This document shows, in pieces, positions 48,513 through 59,029 of a stretch of DNA of 64,000 nt. The stretch is from Boswellia sacra (lineage: Eukaryota > Streptophyta > Magnoliopsida > Sapindales > Burseraceae): NCBI GenBank assembly GCA_013180625.2, contig SNVD02009519.1, positions 1,302,001 to 1,366,000 on the forward strand. Direction: 5' to 3'. Both the position numbers and the translations under genes were made by a program. The notes under the pieces were generated by a model. The model was not told the DNA's origin. It did no database searches and saw only the letters and a program-made list of their open reading frames with translations. Every line of letters begins with the position of its first letter. Position 1 is the stretch's first letter.

Positions 48513-49315
48513 TGAAGGAGTAGAAAATTATACCTCAAGTTGGACTGGGTCAGCAGCCTATTCTCATCTTTATTGCTCAAATAGTGGCCCAATGGACATA
48601 GCAACACCTCTAGATCAACAAAGCTCCACCAGACAAAAAGGGGGAATAGGTACCTGCAAAGGTGCTCTGATGCCAAAGTCAAATCCTGAATTTTGTAGAG
48701 ATAATCATAGGTTAGATAATCAGAACAGAGTTGAATCAAAGTAAGAATTAATATTCAAGCTGAAAACAAATAAAAGATTGGAGAAGAAGAAGAAGTTTGG
48801 GAGAGCTATAAAAGGGAATTTTCTGTGTATATCTGTTCTTGGTTGAATCCCTCCTTAGAGATTTCCCTTTCTTGGTTATCATGAATCACCCCCATTCTTC
48901 TACCCAAGGTTCCCCTCGAGCTTCCCACTTACCTATAACGTCTTACCATTCTAGGATTGCTTCCAGTAGTATCAATGTTTTCAACCTCCATTCTCCTTAT
49001 TATCTACTGTAGAAAGTTCTGTCTTTCTTCCTTATCCAGTACCTTTGGTTTCCTTCCGGTTTCTTCATTTCTTCCTCTTTGAGATTTGAGTCACCCAGCT
49101 GTCTCCTTCTCTCCCACGTGAAGGTCAACCACCATAAAAAGTACTTGCAGACTTTGCCCTCCTTTTTGGTTTTCCTTAACAGAAAGAAGTGGGTAACGGC
49201 TAGGCAGGCTACGCTTAATGAAAAATCCTTATTTCATTACAGAAAGGAATTCTAGAAATGTCTAGTTATAGGCTATATTGGGCTTGGGCTCGTAAGATAA
49301 TTTTGTTCTCCCTCA
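48513..49315 (-). repeat. 5' LTR of the gag-only retrotransposon
   Basis: 803 bp, starting TGAAGGAG and ending CTCCCTCA on the plus strand. It is followed directly by the TTGAC target copy. Confidence 0.9.
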
Positions 49316-50021
49316 TTGACTTGATATGAATTTATTATCCATCATTCTCCATAATATAATTTAAAATTTTGATTCGTACAATTTCATGAAACCTTCATTC
49401 ATCAGTGTGAAATAGTCAACATTAGTGTAGAAATTAGTTGATTATTTCATCTATTGTTGGATTTTATGATGATGATGAACTTGCAAGAAGTCGGTGTTGT
49501 TGAGTACCAATTTGTTGCTAGTATAATTTTATGTCATCGTCTTCTAATTAATTAATTTTTTTTATTTGACCAACAAAAATTTTAGATATGTGATTTGCCT
49601 GGACAAATAAGTATTTTATTAAAGTCATCTTACTATAGTTAGATGTTCTCTAGCTAAGAATATGCATCTTGTATTTAAAACTAGCAACCATTTAGTTCAT
49701 TTGCGTTTCGCAAATTTTCAATTATTTTTTGTTTTGTTAAACTCTATTGAAACAATTACGTATGAAAAAACAAATGTACAAATTAAGGAAACAATTGGTC
49801 ATCCGTCCACGTCACTTTAGATGCTTTTGTGGCAGCAAAAAGTATGGGAGTCCAAACAGCCCATCCTCTTCACCTTCATCGAGGCCCCACAAAAAGGTTA
49901 GAAAAAGGGACGAGTTGGTCAGACAATGCGGTGAATCGACTAAGTGCAAGTTGGTAACATGCCATGCAAGAACAAAGGAGCAAACGAGTGTAAGATTGCA
50001 TATAGTAGCTTTTATTTTTAA
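49316..50021. repeat. Duplicated segment, copy 2, right part
   Basis: Sequence continues from 43812 as ttgatatgaatttatt, matching the uninterrupted copy 3 (ttgacttgatataaattc at about 56371). Further shared landmarks are gaagtcggtgttgttgagta and agatgttctctagctaagaa. Confidence 0.75.
49799..49993 (+). pseudogene. GT47 xyloglucan galactosyltransferase gene fragment
   Basis: The DNA matches positions about 37271-37470 of the intact GT47 gene: catccgtccacgtcactt, gatgctt.tgtggcagca, cttcaccttcatcg, gacgagttg.tca.acaatg, agtgcaagttggt. It has in-frame stops (TAG in the first codons) and single-base losses, so it is dead. Only ~195 bp remain of a 1.47-kb gene. It sits between duplicated copies 2 and 3. 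Confidence 0.9.
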
Positions 50022-50042
50022 CTTCAGACTAGGGGTGGCAAT

Positions 50043-50470
50043 TTTCGACACGACACACGAACACGACACGACACGACACGACACGGGTTTAAGCGGGTTT
50101 GGGTTTTGACATATTCGTGTTCGTGTCGTGTTTGTGTCAGAGATGTCAACCCGTTTAATAATCGTGTCGTGTTCGGGTTGAGAGTCTTCAACACGCGAAC
50201 ACGATTATGACACGACACGACACGACACGATTATGACACGAAACGATTATGACACGGATTATAACACGACACGAATATGACACGACACGATTATGACACG
50301 GATTATGATATGACACGATTATGACACGAATTATGACACGACACGAATATGACACGACACGATTATGACACGGATTATGATGCGACACGAATATGACACG
50401 ACACGATTATGACACGGATTATGATACAACACGAATATGACATGAATACGTTTATGACATGAGTAACACA
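50043..50470. repeat. Left subterminal repeat array of the hAT element
   Basis: Many tandem and interspersed copies of acacgac and gattatgacacg. In hAT elements such motifs are transposase binding sites; here that role is inferred. Confidence 0.85.
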
Positions 50471-52466
50471 AATAACATGAATACATATTATACATGATTG
50501 ACACAATAACATGATAAATACGAATATTGACATGATTATAAAATAATATTAAATTAAATGTTGAATTATGAGGCAGATGGTAGTGGATTTTGGTTAATAG
50601 CTTATCTTCATGCTAACATGTACATGAACCAATTATAAGATACATTAAGATACTCAATTAAGGGGAAAATGTTTGTACATCATACGTTGCAAGGCAGAAA
50701 AATAAAAATAAAAAAAGGTTGAATATTGAGTTATAGATTGTTAATGTACTTATGATTCTATATTGAGATTCCCCATGAAATAAATAATCAACTAGAATTC
50801 ATTTGTAATCTAATAATCTATATTAGAATCAAATATTAATATACAGCTCATATATAATATTTTACATTAATTAATATGATATTAGAGTAAAAGATTTTAA
50901 AATCCTTGCCAATCACTTATGATTAATCTAATCAAGCCAAATCAATTTCAATCACGACAATCTATTAACTCAATCATTTAATTAAATTTATTAGATCTTA
51001 AAATTGAATCCATAACAAATATAGAACTTCAATTATTTTTAATAACAAATTGATCCAAAACCGTTGCTCTTTCTTTAATAACAAAACAATGAAGTAAAAG
51101 TACTAGGTGCCACGGCTTTTAGGATTTCAAAGAGCTTTACTTTGAAACCATTTCCATTGATTCTCGATCCATTTGTGGCAATTAAAAATATGGGCAGCAT
51201 GGCGCTTGGTGCACCATGCATGCATGCTTTTGTTTCCTAATCATTTACCAATTTTTTATTCTAATTCTATCCTAGCCCGCGTATCAAGAGAAAATAAGTT
51301 TTATGAACAAATTAATAATTTATTCTAGAGTTGTAATATCTTTCCTCAACTGATGTATAATTTGAGAATAGATAATTGGATCAGAGATTCAATTAAGCTT
51401 TAAGTGGTAGGTATTAGATTCTAGAATTTATTAATTAGCCTATTGGCACTTCTAGAATTTATATCAAAGGTTTTGGATCGAATCCTCTTTACTTTAGAAT
51501 TAATTAAGAAAACCAGCTCTATCTATATTTATATTTGTCCATTCAACTATTGTAATTTTTAACTAAAATAGATGAAAATAATGACCAGGCTGATTTAATC
51601 CATATTCTTATATGTGTTAATTAGAATCAACTGAAATAAATACCCTGGCTAGCTAGCTCTCCCCCCAAAGCAAGAAATAAAAAATTGTAAACGGTGCAAA
51701 TACAGTTGTTTGGGGCCTATCCATTTTGGATTATTTGAGTGCAAATGGAACCTTACTGGGAACATTTAATCATGCAACACAAAACCTGGTCACGTCATGA
51801 TGGAATTGAAGAAGCTTTTCCTTTTCTTGTATACTTTTTATTCCTAATGTCATTCATGTGCACTAAAGATATTAGACTCTTGTATATTCCTATTCCTATT
51901 CGTATCCAATTAGGCTCTTGTATATGGTCCGCAATAAGCCTATTCATGTGCACTAAAGAGATTATTATTTTTGAAAGGTATACTATTGAGTTGAGATCAG
52001 ATCATATTTTCATTATAACAGAGCAACAGGAGCTGACTCCAGATCTGCAAGTTTCTTCAGATCTGCAAGTTTCTCACGCTGAATGAGCTCAATAGCAATT
52101 ACATCAGCTTCTCTGGTTCTCATTTCTCAATCTCTCTCTCTCCCCCCTTGCTTTCAATACATAAGTAATATTTGATTCCAATTTTTTACTTTTTAGTAGA
52201 AATAGTAGTGGCTCTTCTAAGCAAATCTGGGAAAGGAAATTAAAAACAAAAGTAGCAATTGCATCTTTACTTTAAAAATGAAAGTGTCGAAATAGATTAA
52301 TAGAATAAATATATTTTTATCTTCACATATTAAAGTAAATGGATGTTTGCATACGTTGAGAAACAAATATGTTACCCAGAAAGTCGGTGTCTTTAAGGCC
52401 TTTGCTTCTGATGATAAGAACTTCAAGTTTTCCTTTTACCATCATTTTTGCTTAATTAATGAAGTA

Positions 52467-52580
52467 GTCAGCCCACCTACTTTGACTCACTTCCATTCTC
52501 CCTTAACTTTAAGCTTTTCTTTACCGTCATTTGCAGCATAGACTCAGCCCACCTACTCTGACTAATTTCCATTCTCCCTT
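52467..52580. repeat. 75-bp tandem duplication inside the hAT element
   Basis: tcagcccacctactttgact (52467) recurs as tcagcccacctactctgact (52542), both followed by nearly the same ttccattctccctt. Confidence 0.8.
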
Positions 52581-52959
52581 TGCCACTTTGTTTGCCATCC
52601 ACTATTATTTTTATATTTATATTTGATTATCACTTTCGTACTTGGAGAGAATCATCGTTGGCATGACTTTTTGGAAATAATATATTAATATCTATTTGCA
52701 ATAAATCTAATGCATTTCTTCTTTGTTGATGTTTGCTTTCAAGACAGAAGAAATAATTTCTTACTTTCCTTCAACAATTATATTTGGTTGATTTCATAGT
52801 AGTAGAGCTAATTGAAGATCTGAACGACAAGAAGGTATTCATTAATTGCTCACCAAAAAATAAATTTCTGCTTATTTTGTCTAAATATTCTATTGTTTTA
52901 ATTCACCAAAAAATATGTATGTATATATACAAACACACACATATTTTCCTAAAGTGTTT

Positions 52960-53934
52960 GTGGCTCATTTGACTTTGAAGCAACACTTTGAATGCGAATA
53001 TGACTACTTGAAGGATATGGCTAAGCGCATGTTGTCTAAGTTTGAGAAGTACTGGTCAAATTATTGTATTATTTTGGCTATAGCAGTTGTCTTGGATCCA
53101 AGATACAAAATGCAATTTGTAGAGTTTGCATATAAAAAACTTTATGGGGATGATCTTGAGATTAAGTTATCTAAAGTTAAAGAGAAGATGTTTTCTTTGT
53201 ACAATGAGTACAAAAAAAATTCAACTTCTAGTGTACCTTCTTCATCTAAAGATCCTAATGATATGATTTATCAAGGCATGACTTCTCGGAAAGCTGTAGA
53301 AGCTGTTCTATTAGAGGTAAAAAAAAAAACACTAAACTATTCATCTAAGTATATATATTTGTGTTATTTACTTGTTCATTTTATTAATGATTCTTATTTC
53401 TCATGATATGTATAGGAATTTGATCAAGCTGACAATTTTAGACAAATAATTTCAAATCAAAAGTCACAATTGGAGTTATATTTGGATGAACCAAGGACAG
53501 AATTGTCAGCCAATATGGATATTCTTCTTTTTTGGAAAGGAAATGAGCTTCGTTATCCTGAACTTGCTTGTATGGCTCGTGATATTTTAAGCATTCCAGT
53601 TTCTACAGTTGCATCAGAGTCAGCTTTTAGTGTTGGTGGAAGAGTTCTTGATCAATTTAGAAGTGCACTTACGTCAGATACAGTAGAGGCTTTGATTTGC
53701 ACTAGAGATTGGTTGTTTGGACAACAAGGTAATTCTTTCAACAATTTTTTTCTTCGTTTTCTTCCTCTATAATTTGTTTTCTTATGTTTACTAATGCTTC
53801 TTTATTCATTCTATAAATGATGGGATTTTATAGAAACTGAAAGTCTAAATATAGATGAGTTGACTGAAGATATAATGAACTTGAGTATCAACCAGCAAGC
53901 TGGAGAATCGGCTGGTAGTTCTTCCATGACATGA
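52960..53934 (+). pseudogene. hAT transposase, C-terminal part only
   Basis: Exons about 52960-53316, 53416-53728 and 53834-53934 join in frame to a TGA stop. The first gives the region before the dimerisation domain (KFEKYWSNYCIILAIAVVLD, PRYKMQFVEFAYKKLYG). The second gives the hAT dimerisation domain (LLFWKGNELRYPELACMARD, PVSTVASESAFSVGG, LTSDTVEALICTRDW). The third gives an acidic, serine-rich tail. The BED zinc finger and most of the RNase H-like catalytic domain are not found upstream, so the protein is N-terminally truncated. The remaining exons are free of stops. Confidence 0.9.
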
Positions 53935-54489
53935 AGGTCTTAATTGTGTAAGTGCATGATTTATTTACATGTAAAATCTAATTTGGTAATTGAAATATAT
54001 TGTAGTTTTCATTGTTATGGTTTATGAGATCATGAACAAATTGTAAACTTTCTTGATTAATTTATAATATGTCTTATATAATTTTATAATCTGATTTTTT
54101 CATGAGTATGATTTTTCTTTTTGTAGGTCGCTTAAGAGTTGAAGAGGAGGTTGATAAGAGTTGAAGAACTTTATTGTGTTTGTTTATGATGCACTTAATT
54201 GTGATTTGTGATGGATGATTATAACTTTATAGTGTTTGTTCATTTGTTTGTGATGATTTTGATGAACTTATTCTAAGTCATCCATAATTTAGGAATGTGA
54301 TGCATGTTTATTTGAGATTTGATGGACTTTATTTTTATTAACTTTGTTGTATTTTAATTGTTAAAGTTGTTTTCTTATGGTAGACTAGTAGTTATATTAC
54401 ATTTGAAGTTTGTATAATTTCTTGGTTTTTAATCTTGTTTAATTTTGTATTTTTTGTTATATCTTTTTTCATTTAAAAATATGTTTTAA

Positions 54490-54905
54490 TGTATAATTAT
54501 GTCATAATCGTGTTGTAAATGAAAACGTGTCATAATCGTGTTAAGGAGTCATAATCGTGTCAATCATGTAAACGTGTCTTAATCGTGTTACTCAACACAA
54601 AGACGACCCGTTTATTATTCGTGTTAGCGTGTCATGTTACCCATTTAATAATTGTGTTAGACGGGTCGTAATCGTGTCAATCGAGTCGTGTCAATAATGT
54701 AAACGTGTTGTAATCTTGTTGGACGAGTCGTGTTCGTGTTACATGAACACGACCCGTTTATTATTCGTGTTAGCGTGTCGTGTCGTGTTACCCGTTTAAT
54801 AATCGTGTCGTATTCGTGTTAAGTCTTGATAACACGAATAATAAACGGGTCGTGTTCGTGTTGGGTCAATCTTTATCGTGTCACAGTTCGACACGACCCG
54901 TGAAC
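54490..54905. repeat. Right subterminal repeat array of the hAT element
   Basis: Repeated cgtgtcgtgttac, aacacgacccgtttattatt and cataatcgtgt motifs, largely the reverse complement of the left array. Confidence 0.85.
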
Positions 54906-54930
54906 ACGAATTGCCACCCCTACTTCAGAC

Positions 54931-57250
54931 ATGTACTTCAATAAATATTTTCTTCTTTACTCACCCTTCAATTTATGGCAGTTTCATCAATCAACTCCAT
55001 ACTTCAATTATCAAGCTAGCCTTATCGACGTCGCACCACTACACCAATCGAATTAAACCTCAACCCGACCATCTGCCTCTTCAGCGTCTTGTTTGATTGC
55101 CTCGGAAAGTCAAAACCATTGGTCATCCACACCGTTCAAGCACTGGCATAATTATATTGCATACTTGGATTTGGGATCGATAATAGAAATAAAAATGTTT
55201 TAGAAGGTTTTTACCCCTTCTGGGATTGAAAAGATTTACTTTAGAAAAACAAAAACAATAAAGCTTCGAAAACACTTGCCTAATTAACCCTATTCCAACC
55301 ATGGAAAGGAGTATACCATCATTTCTACTATGTAGATGCCAGCGTTAAGACTCTCAGAGGCAGTGAAACGCGGCGTTGGAAAGGTAGGTGCGGTTGAGTT
55401 GAGGGTTGTACAATTGATGTAAGCCAGGGACGGATCCAGCATAAGCCCAGTAGGGGCAATTGCTTGCCCCTCCTAGGCTGAAGAAAAAAAATTAAAACAT
55501 TTTTTTATTTTCTTTCAATTAATTATGCATGCATATTATTTTACATATATAAATTGTTGTTTAAATCTTGTTTATTGAAGAAAATTCTTTATATTCTTTC
55601 CATCATCACTTATTAATTTGTTTTATTTTATATTTTAAAGATAAGCTACTCTTGAATTAATAAATTTAAATTTTTACTTAATTATTATTAGAGGGCTTAA
55701 AGTGTTAATGTTAAGCTCACATCTACACATTTACGTTTTTAGAAAAATAGTAAACTTAACAATTATATTATTAATTACTTTATCTTATCATTTGTTTTTT
55801 ATTTAAAACTTAAAATTGATATAATAAACTTGAATTTGTACTGCTAAATAAAATATTATAAACTTTTTCTAAATTTATAATTATATTTTATTTATATTAA
55901 TTTTTTTTTTATCATTTAATTTTAGCCCGCTAGAAACAATGATGGGCTCCGTCCCTTAATTGTAAGCGATGCGATGCCGATGGCAATAAGATGACCCCTC
56001 GCCAATTAATATGTGCCTGACCACTGCTACCTAGCTTGACCACCATCAATATATAGAATTTCTTCAAAATGTATACACATGTTTACACGGAACATCGACA
56101 AGATGCCAATTGCATTAAACAAATAAGAGACGACTTCACTTAATCAATTACTTGCTAAAGACGACTTCATCAATTAATTGACGGTACTTATTACTTCGAA
56201 GTTTGCTTGACAATTTCGCACTAGCCCCTTTATCAACAAGCAAAATATTTAATTATGAAAGTAAATTGCTTAACAACTTCATTTTTTTAATATTCAATTT
56301 CTTATAACACCTTAATTTTCAACGTCGACCAATATTAGTCATGGGTCAAACGATAATATAATTTGAAATTTTGACTTGATATAAATTCATGACATTTTAA
56401 TCTCCATTTACTATATATAATATCATTTAAAATTTGATCCATAGAAATTCATGGTGAACTTATTGGAAGGAACTAAGTGCGAAAGGAGAATCAAAGTTAG
56501 ATATATTTACTTGTCATAACAGATGCAATAACTTCATACTACATATTAGATTAGTGTAAATTAGTTGAACATTTCATCTCTTCTTGGATTAGTTATATTT
56601 TTAACCTTTATATTCTGCTGATTATATATATATAGAGTTTTTGAGAGGGATTGATGATGACTAATTCATCGTTGGTTCATCATCATCAACGTTGTATCAC
56701 CAATATTGGAAGTTGCAAGTTGTCGGTGTTGTTAAGTATAGATTTGCCTTTATTAACGCAGCTATCTTTATATTATCATCTTGTAATTAATTTTTTTTGT
56801 ATATAATAAAAGGTATAAATACTTATTGAATGATACTAAGCATACAATTAATTTATATTGAATTATTTGAGTAATGATATTATTCTTAAATTTTTCTCCT
56901 AAATCTCATTCAAATCACTTACAACACCATCCCATCTATACGACACTTCTATATTATTTATTTGGGACGAAATTTGAGATTCATAATTATTTTCATATCA
57001 TTTGTTTTGACATGAGATTACTGGATGCGATATCATCATTGCAATTTCTTTCATTTTTTATAAATTTCTATCATCCAATATAATAGGATTGTGTAGCCTG
57101 AAATTAGACAAAGATAATGATGTAATTAGATTTTATACGAAGCATCATTCATATTTATTTGCTTGTACAAACACATATTAAAGTCTTTAGAACTTATAAA
57201 TTAGATGTTCCCTAGCTAGGAACATACAAAGTGCGTGCATTAAAGTAGGA
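54931..57250. repeat. Duplicated segment, copy 3
   Basis: Landmarks match copies 1 and 2: cttcaataaatattttcttc, catctgcctcttcagcg, gttttagaaggtttttac, agactctcagaggcagtg, gatgccaattgcattaaaca, cataacagatgcaataactt, aagttgtcggtgttgttaag, agatgttccctagctaggaa. It contains the TIR element at 55425-55960. Confidence 0.8.
55425..55960. mobile_element. 536-bp non-autonomous TIR element in copy 3
   Basis: The ends cagggacggatcc and ..ggctccgtccctt are inverted repeats. TGTAAGC flanks both sides (55418-55424, 55961-55967), 7-8 bp with one mismatch if eight are counted. Copies 1 and 2 lack this insert at the same place (copy 2 reads taatgcgagcgatgcgg). There is no coding capacity; it is probably a hAT MITE. 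Confidence 0.75.
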
Positions 57251-57640
57251 ACCAAATGGGTAAAATTCTTTTTTCTTTTAGAAAACAAGTTAAGCATTAT
57301 TAAAATAATTTAGGATGAAAAACGAATATTGTAGAGGGTAAGGAATTAAAAATGGCTGTACATCCCAACTCAATTTAGAAAACAAAAGATCGCCCAGGTA
57401 ATATTTAGATTTCCTTTAATAAAGCCACGGATATGTATTCACATAAATTAGTATAATATATCTTAAACTATAAATAAAAAAAATGGTTATTATTTGTGTA
57501 ATATTGTATCAAAATGATATTTTATTTGATTAATCTTAATGCGAACCAAACCAATTAAGCAAAATTAACCTCTAAATCTCCCATGATATTTAATGTTGTA
57601 ATAAATCTGTCCATTTTCATATATAATATATATATATATA
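57250..57640. repeat. Segment shared with 62470-62720
   Basis: caactcaatttagaaaacaa here pairs with cctaattgagtttagaaaac near 62540. Both continue through similar wording (aatggttattatttgtg / agtggttatttttgtg) into a Lys/Asn-codon-like AT-rich stretch. It appears to belong to the same duplicated family as copies 1-3. Confidence 0.55.
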
Positions 57641-58183
57641 TAAGTTATTACTTACTCTGCTTGATTATTTGTTTTGTGTATATGATAGTAGTAAACTGAA
57701 TATCATGCAAATCTTTCAAAGGAATTGTATATTATTGTTAAGAGAATATCATATGCAAATTTAAGGTTGTGATTAAGTTTTAACGTTATCTTGCTTGTGC
57801 TCAAGTGTTTGGATGTAACCCGCGCCAATTTAAAACTCTCAAAACAAGGAGAAAATAGTGGGATTTTTATTATCAAAATTAATTAATTAATTTTATTTAT
57901 ATATATGTACACACACGCACATACACAAAAGAAGCATCTAGAAAAGTATACTTTCACAAACGAAAGTATTCAATCCCAACCATTTAAATACTTGGATCTG
58001 TACAAAATTTGTGTCAAAACTTGTCCAAAAGAAATAAGGGACTCTCAAGCCTGAATCAATTTTGTTTGTGCTGATTAGCTAAGGAGGGATATGAATCAAG
58101 AAACGCCTTTCTTTAATTAAAATTGCGATTATTAAAAACAAATATTGTTTTTTTTTTTAAAGGAACTATATGGAGTGAATAGA
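57641..58183. other. AT-rich spacer upstream of the EF2 promoter
   Basis: No gene is seen. A short (TA)n run lies near 57626-57641. Confidence 0.4.
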
Positions 58184-58206
58184 ATTGGGCCTAGGGAGGC
58201 CCAAAT
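58184..58206 (+). promoter_or_regulatory. Inverted site II (TGGGCC) motifs upstream of EF2
   Basis: ttgggcctag and aggcccaaat face each other within 20 bp, about 180 bp before the likely transcription start. TGGGCC/GGCCCA site II elements are common in plant promoters of ribosomal and translation genes. Function here is inferred. Confidence 0.55.
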
Positions 58207-58319
58207 AAAGAGAAACCCCAGAGAATAGAGATAAGGTTTATCACCGGTTAAATCGCATCTGATATCTTATACAAAATTATTAATATAAATTAAATTAAAT
58301 TAAATTTCCACGTTCAGTG

Positions 58320-59000
58320 CCTTGTATACCGAGAGCTTTGAAGACTAAGCAGAGCCCTCACATTTTTTTATTTCTTCGCAACAAGGTTCGCTATTTCTAG
58401 TTCATCTTCTATTATTCATTTCACTTTTTTTCTTCTCATTTCAATTTTTAATTTGATTTTATTCTGTGTGTTATTCATAGGTAATTTGATTAAATATCAT
58501 GAATATGGAGATATATGCAAAGTTTTTGCTTCGGTTACCAATGAATACTTGAATGATTTTTTGTATTAGAGTGATTTGATCGTGTATGTTTGATGTAAAA
58601 AAAAAATGCAGTTTTGAAAGTTTCGATCATGTAAATTAGATAGATAGATAGATACCTTGCTTTGCAAGGCAAGTATTGAAGAGCAGGATAAGTGGTGCCT
58701 TGTTCTGCAAGTCAAGTGGGTTTTACCCCTTTTCACATATAGTTTATCCATTTTTAATTTAAAAGGTTATTCATTTTTCTCTTTAACACAGATCTTGTTG
58801 TAATATCTTCTGTTGTCACGGTACATAGGTCTCTCCTTATTTTTTAAACCAATTCTTTTATTTATATAATTATAATTATAATTTTTATTATTTCCATTTT
58901 CTATTTATCATTATCATTCATTTTAGAATGATCCAAACACATTCATATTTCAAACAAATTTTTATAATTTGTTTTTTGTTTGTTTTGTTTTTCATTGCAG
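58320..59000 (+). other. EF2 5' UTR exon and 5' UTR intron
   Basis: A plausible first exon ends caacaag at 58385, before gttcgc. The intron would run to ttcattgcag (59000), followed by the exon holding the start codon. The intron contains a short GATA repeat (about 58638-58652). Leader introns are common in highly expressed plant genes. The exon start was not determined. Confidence 0.5.
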
Positions 59001-59029
59001 GTAGTGAACTGTTTTAACAGCTAGTCAAT

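Larger units (their letters stand above)
43813..49315 (-). mobile_element. Complete LTR retrotransposon, gag-only (non-autonomous), reverse orientation
   Basis: LTRs lie at 43813-44680 and 48513-49315 and are collinear and diverged. Both begin ..aaggagtagaaaatt and end ttttgttctccct-[t/c]a. The target duplication TTGAC is exact (43808-43812 and 49316-49320). The minus strand just inside the right LTR encodes gag remnants, so the right LTR is the 5' one. The interior of 3.8 kb contains no protease, RT or integrase; it holds a tandem array and a nested element instead. It resembles TR-GAG/LARD-type Ty3 derivatives that depend on enzymes from elsewhere. The visible LTR divergence, including a ~50-bp gap, shows an old insertion. 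Confidence 0.92.
50030..54922 (+). mobile_element. Complete hAT DNA transposon with 8-bp target duplication
   Basis: Ends TAGGGGTGGCAATT (50030) and AATTGCCACCCCTA (to 54922) are perfect inverted repeats. Both are flanked by CTTCAGAC (50022-50029, 54923-54930), the 8-bp duplication expected of hAT elements. Subterminal regions (50043-50470 and 54490-54905) are dense arrays of acacgacacgattatgacac-type motifs in opposite orientation. The interior holds only the C-terminal part of a transposase, so the element is probably not autonomous. Confidence 0.95.

Noticed and set aside
50043..50470. Regular acacgac repeats that could suggest a CRISPR-like or satellite array
   Set aside because: Repeats are irregular, lack unique spacers and lie just inside hAT inverted ends; they are subterminal transposon motifs in a plant genome.
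51739..52086. 115-codon open frame in the hAT interior
   Set aside because: It has no zinc finger or catalytic transposase motif and contains short local repeats (atgtgcactaaaga, agatctgcaagttt), so it is unlikely to be the missing transposase N-terminus.
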